DNA of 61,592 nt, taken from positions 1-61,592 of the forward strand of contig JAMOQI010000014.1 in NCBI GenBank assembly GCA_027064095.1. The letters are read 5' to 3'. Each line of letters starts with the position of its first letter. Within the stretch, counting starts at the first letter, position 1. The position numbers and the translations under genes were made by a program. Positions 54,884 through 61,592 of the stretch are shown piece by piece. The DNA comes from Bacteroidales bacterium (GTDB lineage Bacteria; Bacteroidota; Bacteroidia; Bacteroidales; UBA1556). The notes below the pieces were generated by a model, which did not search any database, was not told the origin of the DNA, and saw only the letters and a list, made by a program, of their open reading frames with translations.

Positions 54884-56146
54884 TTATCTTATTAACAGCT
54901 GAACGGTGGTTCTGTTTTTCTGTTCGAGATATATTTTTCTTTTGCCTATTAGATTATTAATAACTTCTTGATTGTAATGGCGTATTGTCCATAATTCCAT
55001 TCTTTCATTATATTTTACAATAAAATCAGATTGTAAATCATTAATAAAGTTGAGCATATCTTCTCCCATATCATCCATACAAATAGAAAAGCTAATAGCA
55101 GAATTCTGCATTAGATTTGCTTTAAGCCCATACTCTGTCATTTTATTAAAAATATGTGATAAATTATCTTCCGCAATAAAAGAAAAGTCTTTGGATGAAA
55201 TGGAAATAAGTACCTGTTCTTTCTTAAAAATATAAGATGGAATAAGAGAATCAGCGTAGGTCTTTGACTGAATTATACTACCTTTTTCATCAGGCGATTT
55301 AAAGGATTTTATATAAAGCGGAATATTCTTGTTCTGTAAAGGTTGTATTGTTTTAGGATGAATGATGCTAGCACCATAATATGCCAACTCAATTGTTTCG
55401 CGATAACTTATATAATCGAGCTTTTGTGTATTCTCAAAAAATTTAGGATCAGCATTTAATAATCCCGGAACATCTTTCCAAATATAAACACACTCTGCAT
55501 CAAGACAATAAGCAAAAATTGCAGCAGAATAATCTGAACCTTCACGACCTAAAGTAGTAGTAGTACCCGAATCTGATTTGGATATAAACCCCTGCGAAAT
55601 AATTATCTCTGAACTATCAAATTTAGGCTCAAGGATATTTTTAATTTTATCGTTACTTAAATTCCAATTCACCTTAGCTTCTTTATAGTTGTCATCAGTA
55701 ATTATATAATTCCCGGCGAGTTCCCATCGACAATTATAATTATTATGCTTAAGATAAAAATAAATAATAAGTGTTGAGAACAACTCCCCGAAACTAACAA
55801 TCTGTGCGTAACTTTTTGCTGCACTGCTTTCGTTTTCTTTAGAAATAATTGACTCTAATTTTTCGAATTCAAACTTTAGTATATTTTCAAATTCTACTTT
55901 ATTATCTTTAATAAGTTCATTGAAAATATCAAAATGAAAATCCTTTACTTTATTATAAATTTCAAACTTTTCATTGTCATTGTTAATATAGTTATTACAA
56001 AGTTTTTCAAGAGTATTAGTTGTTTTATCCATTGCCGATATCACTATCATAATCTTATCATTACTGAACTTAGAGATTATTTTCTCTACATTTCTTACAG
56101 CCTGTGCTGATTTTACTGATGCTCCACCGAATTTAAAAACTTTCAT
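54884..56146 (-). CDS. Aspartate kinase (monofunctional)
   Basis: Aspartate kinase phosphorylates aspartate at the start of lysine, threonine and methionine synthesis. I place the start at ATG 56144-56146 (MKVFKFGGASVKS), giving 420 residues. The longer frame would overlap the UbiA gene and has no family match. KFGGASV and the catalytic block TTTLGREGSDYSAA identify the amino-acid kinase domain. YISYRETIELAYYGASIIHP is the typical linker, followed by ACT domains without a homoserine dehydrogenase fusion. The gene begins 13 bp after the UbiA stop. Confidence 0.92.
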   Translation of the reverse strand: MKVFKFGGASVKSAQAVRNVEKIISKFSNDKIMIVISAMDKTTNTLEKLCNNYINNDNEKFEIYNKVKDFHFDIFNELIKDNKVEFENILKFEFEKLESIISKENESSAAKSYAQIVSFGELFSTLIIYFYLKHNNYNCRWELAGNYIITDDNYKEAKVNWNLSNDKIKNILEPKFDSSEIIISQGFISKSDSGTTTTLGREGSDYSAAIFAYCLDAECVYIWKDVPGLLNADPKFFENTQKLDYISYRETIELAYYGASIIHPKTIQPLQNKNIPLYIKSFKSPDEKGSIIQSKTYADSLIPSYIFKKEQVLISISSKDFSFIAEDNLSHIFNKMTEYGLKANLMQNSAISFSICMDDMGEDMLNFINDLQSDFIVKYNERMELWTIRHYNQEVINNLIGKRKIYLEQKNRTTVQLLIR

Positions 56147-56159
56147 AAATGGAATATTG

Positions 56160-57023
56160 CTAATGAATATATAATGATATAATGCTAAATAATGCAAATA
56201 AAATACTTGCAATGCCATTGACGGTAAAGAAAGCCAGATTCACTTTACTAAGGTCGTCTGGTTTCACTAACCTATGTTGATTGTATAGTAAGCCGATAAA
56301 TAAGCCGGCGGCTATCCAATACCAAAAACCGGTATCCAGAAGATAACCTGTTAATATTACTAATATAGCAGAAAGGCTATGGAAAACAATAGAAAGATTC
56401 AATGCTTTTTTCTTCCCAATTAAAGAAGGAATACTCTTTAGTTGATTTTCTTTATCAAATTCTTCGTCTTGAAGTGCATAAATTATGTCGAAGCCGGCTG
56501 TCCAAAAAAGCACAATAAAACTTATTAATACAGGTATAATATTGTTAAAACTACCTGTTACGGAAATATATGCACCTATTGGGGCAAGCGAAAGTCCTAA
56601 ACCAAGCACAAGGTGACAAAGTGCCGTAAACCTTTTTGTATAACTATATCCCAATACCACAACCAGAGCAACTGGCGAAAGGAAGAACGCAAGCCAATTT
56701 ATTAACCAGGCAGTAATCATAAAAAGTATTGAGTTAACAATAACAAAGATAAGCGCGTTTTTTGGTGTGATAATCCCTGATGCTACTTCTCTTGATTTGG
56801 TTCTTTCATTCTTCTTATCAATATCTCTATCTAAATACCTATTGAAACCCATTGCTGCATTTCTGGCAAAAACCATTGCCAAAACAATATATATTAATAT
56901 CGTGTAATCAAATGGTAAATTATTGAGTTTAAGCGCAAGAAAAAAGCCAATAAAAGCAAAAGGCATGGCAAAAATGCTATGAACAAATTTCACCATTGAA
57001 AGATATTTCTTTATTATTGACAT
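56160..57023 (-). CDS. UbiA-family prenyltransferase
   Basis: UbiA enzymes attach a polyprenyl chain to an aromatic acid for quinone synthesis. The 287-residue protein has about eight membrane helices and both Asp-rich metal sites: NRYLDRDIDKKN (about 77-88) and YALQDEEFDKE (about 185-195). In Bacteroidota this 4-hydroxybenzoate-like enzyme is usually the prenyltransferase of the futalosine menaquinone route, which is inference here. It ends 13 bp before aspartate kinase on the same strand. Confidence 0.85.
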   Translation of the reverse strand: MSIIKKYLSMVKFVHSIFAMPFAFIGFFLALKLNNLPFDYTILIYIVLAMVFARNAAMGFNRYLDRDIDKKNERTKSREVASGIITPKNALIFVIVNSILFMITAWLINWLAFFLSPVALVVVLGYSYTKRFTALCHLVLGLGLSLAPIGAYISVTGSFNNIIPVLISFIVLFWTAGFDIIYALQDEEFDKENQLKSIPSLIGKKKALNLSIVFHSLSAILVILTGYLLDTGFWYWIAAGLFIGLLYNQHRLVKPDDLSKVNLAFFTVNGIASILFALFSIISLYIH

Positions 57024-57039
57024 TTAAATAATTGCATAA

Positions 57040-57072
57040 AAAAGAGGATGTTTTAATAAAACATCCTCTTTT
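57040..57072 (-). terminator. Terminator between UbiA and the C69 dipeptidase
   Basis: A perfect 15-bp stem (57040-57054 with 57058-57072, loop AAT) lies 13 bp after the dipeptidase stop. A/T tracts on both sides make it able to act in both directions. Confidence 0.8.
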
Positions 57073-57085
57073 AGATATTAATATC

Positions 57086-58780
57086 TTATTTTACTTCAAA
57101 TTGATTTCCTGTTTCTTCAACAATTTTACGATACCAATTCTCACCATAACCGGGTTGTTTAACTTCGGGATTAGCCATTTTATAACCAGGTTTTATTTCC
57201 TGTTTTGTCTTAATATTACCATCCATATACTTCATAAATAATTGAGCATATAGAGACTTCCATGTTTTAAATGTTTTCTCAGCTGCATCTTGAGAATAAG
57301 TAGTAACAAACTTTACAGCCGCTTCTTTACCTTCATTTTCGAGAATGCTTTTAGCTTTATCGTCAATACTAGGAATTTCAGCTAAAAAAACTTTTTCTAA
57401 TTTCATTTGAGCAGCTTCTACATCTGGATGTATTCTATCCCAAGCGCTATATGCAAAATTTTCCACTTGATTAAAAATCCAGAATCCCGAAGTCTCTGAC
57501 CACTCCATCATAGAACCATTTCCTACGGCAAAATTATCAGGAACAGAAAGCATACTTGTATAAAATGGCATATAAACAGTTCCGGAAGGATCATCAACAC
57601 CCCACCAAATAATACCACCTATACCATCCGGTAACCAAGAACGCATTTGGGCTACAAAAGTAAATCCTGTTTGCTGTGTTGCTGTTGCTCTTTCGTTACA
57701 ATATGTTTTACCATCAACTTTCCATGTTAAAGGCCTCCAACGATAAGGAAGATGAAATGGTCCTGCTCCAATATCTTTCGACATATCCAATGGCGTTCCT
57801 TCAAGATGGTCGCGCATAAACATCATCATATCATGCACAGAGACTTTTCTGTCAGGCTTGATATATAAAGGCAATCTGTTTGAAGCATATCCATTAGGAT
57901 CATCATGCTTAATATTTCCTTTTACGTATTCCCAATAAGCTGCATTTTCGTTAACAGCCTTATTCACTACATGAAACATAGAATAAACACGCATCTCACA
58001 AAATCTTGCTCCACCAAAATCAACAGGAGCATAAGTATCGCTAAAACTAAAATCTTTGTCTTTACCTGAGAAATATTTCTTCTCACGAGCAAATTTTATT
58101 ACGTCTTTACTATTAAAAGACATCGCATCTTTATCATCCCATTTGTTTTTCTTCTGATATTCGAAAGTGGTAATTCTGGCTTGATTTGCATGAGCAGAAA
58201 CATAACCATCAGGAATACGAACAGCAACCCAAACAGCTCCTTTTTGTCCTTGGCCTTTACCAATCATTTCCATTATCCACACTTCGTTTTTATCGGCAAT
58301 AGAAAAAGATTCACCTTCGCTATAATATCCATATTTCTCCACTAAGTCAGTCATTGTTTTAATGGCTTCTCTAGCAGTTTTTGAACGTTGTAAAGCAATA
58401 TAAATTAAACTACCGTAGTCCATAATTGCTCCATCTTGATGATGAAGTTCTTTACGTCCACCATAAGTAGTCTCACCAATACTTACCTGATGTTCATTTG
58501 AGTTTCCAACCACATTATATGTTTCAGCAGCTTGAGGAATTTGTCCTAATTTTTTTCCTGTATCCCATTCGTAAATATCCATCATGGTTCCTGCTGGCCA
58601 TTTTTGTGCCGACCAATGGTATAGTTCTCCATATAAAACATGAGAGTCAGCATTATAACTTATCATAGTAGAACCGTCTGCACTAGCACCCTTAGTAATT
58701 AAATAGTTTGTACAAGCATTACTATTTTGCTGTCCAATAGCAAATAGTATAATTGTTGTTAATAATAATCTGATATTCAT
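57086..58780 (-). CDS. Exported C69-family dipeptidase
   Basis: C69 dipeptidases are Ntn hydrolases cutting dipeptides. The 564-residue protein has a signal peptide ending just before the catalytic cysteine (SNACTNYLITKGASADGS, Cys23), which becomes the N-terminal nucleophile. SYNADSH, GNSNEHQVSIGETTYGG and MIGKGQGQKG are typical blocks. Export places it in the periplasm, near the S46 and C1 peptidases that would make dipeptides. It has a strong terminator downstream and is monocistronic. Confidence 0.88.
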   Translation of the reverse strand: MNIRLLLTTIILFAIGQQNSNACTNYLITKGASADGSTMISYNADSHVLYGELYHWSAQKWPAGTMMDIYEWDTGKKLGQIPQAAETYNVVGNSNEHQVSIGETTYGGRKELHHQDGAIMDYGSLIYIALQRSKTAREAIKTMTDLVEKYGYYSEGESFSIADKNEVWIMEMIGKGQGQKGAVWVAVRIPDGYVSAHANQARITTFEYQKKNKWDDKDAMSFNSKDVIKFAREKKYFSGKDKDFSFSDTYAPVDFGGARFCEMRVYSMFHVVNKAVNENAAYWEYVKGNIKHDDPNGYASNRLPLYIKPDRKVSVHDMMMFMRDHLEGTPLDMSKDIGAGPFHLPYRWRPLTWKVDGKTYCNERATATQQTGFTFVAQMRSWLPDGIGGIIWWGVDDPSGTVYMPFYTSMLSVPDNFAVGNGSMMEWSETSGFWIFNQVENFAYSAWDRIHPDVEAAQMKLEKVFLAEIPSIDDKAKSILENEGKEAAVKFVTTYSQDAAEKTFKTWKSLYAQLFMKYMDGNIKTKQEIKPGYKMANPEVKQPGYGENWYRKIVEETGNQFEVK

Positions 58781-58858
58781 AATGTTATAATTAAATTTTA
58801 AAAATAAATGCTCACAAAGATAATACTTTATATTGAATAAAAAATTGTATTAAAATGT

Positions 58859-58988
58859 CAACCCGCAATTCATACAAAAGCAAAGCGAAGTGTATGAATA
58901 AGCAATAAATACCGAAGTGAAATACGAGGAAACCATCCTCAAACAAATTCGAGACAGACTAATTATTTGTGAATAATCCGGGTTAATT
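58859..58988. repeat. Dispersed intergenic repeat, copy C, with terminal palindrome
   Basis: This copy has the inverted half ATTCATAC (58868-58875) and GTATGAAT (58892-58899) around an AAAGCAAAGCGAAG spacer. About 65 bp matching copy B follow, then a degenerate GGATTATT-family palindrome (ATTATT-TGTG-AATAAT and CCGGGTTAATT). Here both families sit end to end, showing they form one larger element. The 294-bp gap between the dipeptidase and nitronate genes holds only this repeat and the next hairpin. Confidence 0.65.
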
Positions 58989-59009
58989 ATATTACCTTGA
59001 TATAATATA

Positions 59010-59045
59010 ATAAATCCCATAATGCATAGCAGCTACGGGATTTAT
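59010..59045 (-). terminator. Weak hairpin after the nitronate monooxygenase gene
   Basis: ATAAATCCC (59010-59018) pairs with GGGATTTAT (59037-59045) across an 18-base loop. It starts 30 bp after the stop at 59075. The long loop and short T tract make it a weak terminator candidate. Confidence 0.4.
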
Positions 59046-59074
59046 AAATGTTTTATGATAAAATTCCTAAATAT

Positions 59075-60046
59075 TTACATAAAACCATTTAACCTTTTAG
59101 TAATCAGATTATTTGCTTCATTCATAATACGGGTAATCAAATCTTGGCAGCTGGGAATATCATGTATTAAACCCACAACCATACCACAAGACCAAGCACC
59201 AATATCCATATTTCCTTCTGTCATAATTTTAGGATATACACCGGCTACTTCACCAATGATATCTTCAAATTTTATATTATCACCAAGCTGTTTTTCTTTT
59301 TCTAAAAGTCTCTGTACAGCTGAATTATTCATAACGCGCTCAGTATTTTTAAGCGGGCGCATTACTAAGCGGGTATCCAATTCAGATGCATCAAGTATGG
59401 CCTGTTTTACATTGTTGTGTATAGGAGCTTCTTTTGTAGCCATAAATCGTGTTCCCATATTAATTCCATCAGCACCTAATGCTAATGCAGCAACTAAAGA
59501 ACGAGCATCTGCCATACCTCCGGAAGCTAAAAATGGAATTTCTAATTCTTCTTGAGCGCGTGGAAGTAAAATCATATTGGGAATATCATCTTCTCCGGGA
59601 TGTCCTCCACACTCAAAACCATCGACAGATACGGCATCACAACCAATGGACTGTGCCTTAAGAGCATGCCGTACCGAAGTGCATTTGTGAACAACTTTAA
59701 TGCCCGCATCTTTAAGGTATGGAAGAACAGATTCCGGATTGCGTCCGGCAGTTTCAACAACTTTTACTCCTCCTTCAATGATTGCTTTTACATAACCGGG
59801 ATAGTCAGGAGCGTTAACAGTAGGCAAAAAAGTTAAGTTTACAGCAAACGGTTTATCAGTTAGATCCTTACATTTAGCAATCTCATTAGCTAAATTAATC
59901 GGCGTTTTTTGAGTTAAAGCAGTGATTGTTCCAAGACCGCCTGCATTAGAAACAGCTGCTGCTAATTCTGCCAAGCCAACATAATGCATCCCTCCTTGCA
60001 TAATAGGATGCTCTATGCCAAAGAGTTCTGTGATTTTTGTTTTCAT
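59075..60046 (-). CDS. Nitronate monooxygenase / FabK-like flavoenzyme
   Basis: This TIM-barrel FMN enzyme oxidises nitronates, or in FabK relatives reduces enoyl-ACP. I place the start at ATG 60044-60046 (MKTKITELFG), giving 323 residues, because the family begins there. Motifs are HPIMQGGMHYVG, LAAAVSNAGGLGTITA, DAVSVDGFECGGHPGEDD, FLASGGMADARS and LGADGINMGTRFMAT. The His in GGHPGED is the usual catalytic residue of the nitronate type. The FabK alternative cannot be excluded. Confidence 0.88.
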   Translation of the reverse strand: MKTKITELFGIEHPIMQGGMHYVGLAELAAAVSNAGGLGTITALTQKTPINLANEIAKCKDLTDKPFAVNLTFLPTVNAPDYPGYVKAIIEGGVKVVETAGRNPESVLPYLKDAGIKVVHKCTSVRHALKAQSIGCDAVSVDGFECGGHPGEDDIPNMILLPRAQEELEIPFLASGGMADARSLVAALALGADGINMGTRFMATKEAPIHNNVKQAILDASELDTRLVMRPLKNTERVMNNSAVQRLLEKEKQLGDNIKFEDIIGEVAGVYPKIMTEGNMDIGAWSCGMVVGLIHDIPSCQDLITRIMNEANNLITKRLNGFM

Positions 60047-60865
60047 ATGTTTAAAATGTTTGTTTTGGTGATATGTAACTCTCAAAACAATATTTTAATC
60101 ATGACCTTGCGGGTCAACTTACGATTAAAAATTGTCATGTTCGTTTCATAATATTATTTTAATAGCAATGTTAATTTATTGTATTTATATCATTTATACT
60201 TATTAATGTGCAAATTCATTTGCTAAGGATTATTTACAATAAGCTTGAACAAATATAAACATTTTTATCAATCATCTGGTGTTTGCACAAGAACTATCAA
60301 ATTTCTAAAAATAGAATATTCAAAAAGAGATTTTTATCTTCCCTGACTTCGCTTATTATTCCAGTTAAGTAGTACTTGCCTCTATTAGTTGTGAATATAA
60401 AAGTTAATACATAAAACAATATTTATTGTTACTTGAAAAATAATCCTTTCAAACTGTGACAAGCACCATATTTAAACAGTTGTAAGTGATTCCCTCTTCG
60501 ATAAAAGATATCTATAAATATTTTAAATAACACCTCGAAGGAAATCAATAAAAAAGTGTAAATATAAATAACTGATAATCAACAACTAATTTTGACATTA
60601 GTTAAAAACCTAATGGAACATTCCTATGGCATCATTAAACAACAGTGAAGCTTAATGTTAATTCGGATTAAACCTATTTGACACATACAAATCTTTTTAA
60701 TTAAATGAAATTGTACTTACAAAATAGCCTTGCTCTAATACATTTTTTTTGCTAATTTAGCCAAGCCAAATTACATTAATTTAAAATTAACAATTTATTA
60801 TACAGACTGCCATCAAGCAAAATATTGCCAATTAAACTACAAATAAATATTTATCTTTATAAAAA
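60047..60865. other. Long noncoding region before the Crp/Fnr gene (819 bp)
   Basis: The first 40 bp are the rejected 5' extension of the nitronate gene. The rest is AT-rich and shows no frame over about 60 codons, no RNA gene and no intact repeat copy that I can recognise. AAGGATTATTTACAATAAG at about 60227-60245 resembles half of the GGATTATT palindrome. The promoter of the Crp/Fnr gene should lie in its last 150 bp. Confidence 0.45.
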
Positions 60866-61432
60866 ATGATAACAATAAAACAATTTTTTGCAAGAATATC
60901 GCCACTAAAAGATGAATATTGGCAGTTATTTTCATCAAAACTTGAGAAGCGAGAATTCTCAAAAAAACAAATTATTTTACAACAAGGACAAACCGAAAAT
61001 TACTTATCGTTTATAGAAAAAGGCATTGTACGACATTATTTTCCTAAAATAGAAAACGATATCACTTTTGATTTTACTTTTGAGGGGGCTTTTTTTAGTG
61101 CATATAAATCGTTTATAACACAAAGCCCTGCCGAGTATAATATTCAAGCACTTACAGATATTTCTATTGTAAGTATTTCTTACCAAAACTTGCAGAAAAT
61201 CTACCAGACAACGCCAAAAGGAAATATGTTTGGACGTTTTGCTGCCGAAGGTTTATATACTAAAAAGTTTAATAGAGAATTATCATTACTTACACTTTCT
61301 CCCGAAGAAAGGTATCTTGCATTATTTAATGAACACCCAAAATTGTTAAAACAAATCCCATTAAAATATATAGCTTCTTATATTGGTATTACGCCCCAAG
61401 CATTAAGCCGAATTAGAAAACGAATTTCTTAA
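60866..61432 (+). CDS. Crp/Fnr-family transcriptional regulator
   Basis: The 188-residue protein has an N-terminal cyclic-nucleotide-binding-like beta barrel (IILQQGQTENYLSFIEKGIVRHYF is the typical strand-turn region). It ends with a winged helix-turn-helix (IPLKYIASYIGITPQALSRIRKRI). No cysteine cluster for Fe-S binding is visible, so it is not an Fnr oxygen sensor; ligand unknown. This short form is common in Bacteroidota and often controls an adjacent gene; here that would be the secreted protein 69 bp downstream. Confidence 0.88.
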   Translation: MITIKQFFARISPLKDEYWQLFSSKLEKREFSKKQIILQQGQTENYLSFIEKGIVRHYFPKIENDITFDFTFEGAFFSAYKSFITQSPAEYNIQALTDISIVSISYQNLQKIYQTTPKGNMFGRFAAEGLYTKKFNRELSLLTLSPEERYLALFNEHPKLLKQIPLKYIASYIGITPQALSRIRKRIS

Positions 61433-61442
61433 CTTAGGTTCA

Positions 61443-61473
61443 TTGTTTTACATATATCATTAAAGTATTTTTG
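61443..61473 (+). promoter_or_regulatory. Candidate promoter of the secreted protein at the right edge
   Basis: TTG (61443-61445) and TATTTTTG (61466-61473) are 20 bp apart, close to the Bacteroidota TTTG / TAnnTTTG spacing. The predicted leader to ATG 61502 is about 25 bp. Confidence 0.4.
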
Positions 61474-61501
61474 TTTATTATTTAAATCTAAACATTTTTA
61501 T

Positions 61502-61592
61502 ATGAGAACAAAAATAACATTTCTTATTGTAATAATTTCCTTAACAGGATTGTTAACAACAAAAGCTCAAAACAACCCAACTGCACGAGAAG
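61502..61592 (+). CDS. Secreted protein of unknown family (partial, N-terminus only)
   Basis: Thirty codons are visible. The product starts with a clear signal peptide (MRTKITFLIVIISLTGLLT, then TKAQN), with cleavage likely after the Ala in TTKA. The mature part reads QNNPTARE and continues past the window, too short to identify. The preceding Crp/Fnr gene may regulate it. Confidence 0.6.
   Translation, partial: MRTKITFLIVIISLTGLLTTKAQNNPTARE

Noticed and set aside
56147-56218. Upstream start for aspartate kinase
   Set aside because: It overlaps the UbiA gene and the kinase family starts at MKVFKFGGAS.

Overview
The window is chromosomal DNA from a low-GC member of the Bacteroidota, most likely Bacteroidales or a near relative. 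I infer this from the gene families: a SprE/PorW-like type IX secretion lipoprotein, a protein with a type A sorting domain, an S46 dipeptidyl-peptidase, the long form of IspG, DUF4296, DUF4159 and OmpT-less PorT-type barrels. Start sites generally lack Shine-Dalgarno sequences, and several genes have the Bacteroidota promoter box TAnnTTTG. Most of the window is housekeeping DNA in unidirectional runs. Nothing looks like a prophage, a CRISPR array or an intact insertion sequence.

Layout. 1-667: edge of an accessory cassette, an XRE regulator followed 2 bp later by a DNA adenine methylase cut by the window end. 863-6428 (minus): one tight run, cdd, ChaN-like, C1 aminopeptidase, thiL, ccmB, ccmC, a 42-residue ccmD-like gene and ccmE. 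6549-14808: rsmE with DUF4159, an exported nuclease/phosphatase, tonB, gcvH with vanZ, pgk, YtxH with a holin-like protein, and a LETM1-like protein. 14816-23580: a Dpm1-like glycosyltransferase, SprE/PorW, a Rieske-fold lipoprotein, a T9SS cargo and gcvP. 24094-31630: galE-rfbB-ispG, an S46 peptidase and a mannose-1-phosphate guanylyltransferase. 31811-36771 (minus): infB, nusA, rimP and tRNA-Gln. 36946-41824 (minus): uvrC, two lipoproteins, an outer-membrane barrel, a SUMF1-like protein and a DUF2007 protein. 42026-49162 (plus): an M23 peptidase, dxr, rseP, dxs, a Ca2+/Na+ exchanger and a flavin reductase. 49250-54862: TerB-like, a PPi-type phosphofructokinase, mlaE-mlaF-cvpA and an ABC-F protein. 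54884-61592: aspartate kinase, a UbiA prenyltransferase, a C69 dipeptidase, a nitronate monooxygenase, a Crp/Fnr regulator and the start of a secreted protein.

How the genes fit together. dxs, dxr and ispG supply isoprenoid precursors (MEP pathway), which feed polyprenyl carriers and the UbiA enzyme. The Ccm genes support cytochrome c maturation. Secreted C1, S46 and C69 peptidases together with gcvP/gcvH suggest a peptide- and amino-acid-using lifestyle. SprE/PorW and the sorting-domain protein show type IX secretion. mlaE/mlaF point to lipid transport.

The most unusual signals are: two families of dispersed intergenic repeats, one copy of which supplies the last codons of a DUF2007 gene; a Rieske-fold lipoprotein with no histidine ligands; a CxxxY-type CcmE; a phosphofructokinase with the PPi signature; an ABC-F protein whose second ATPase site is degenerate in both Walker motifs; and the XRE-methylase cassette with a phased direct repeat over its probable start point.
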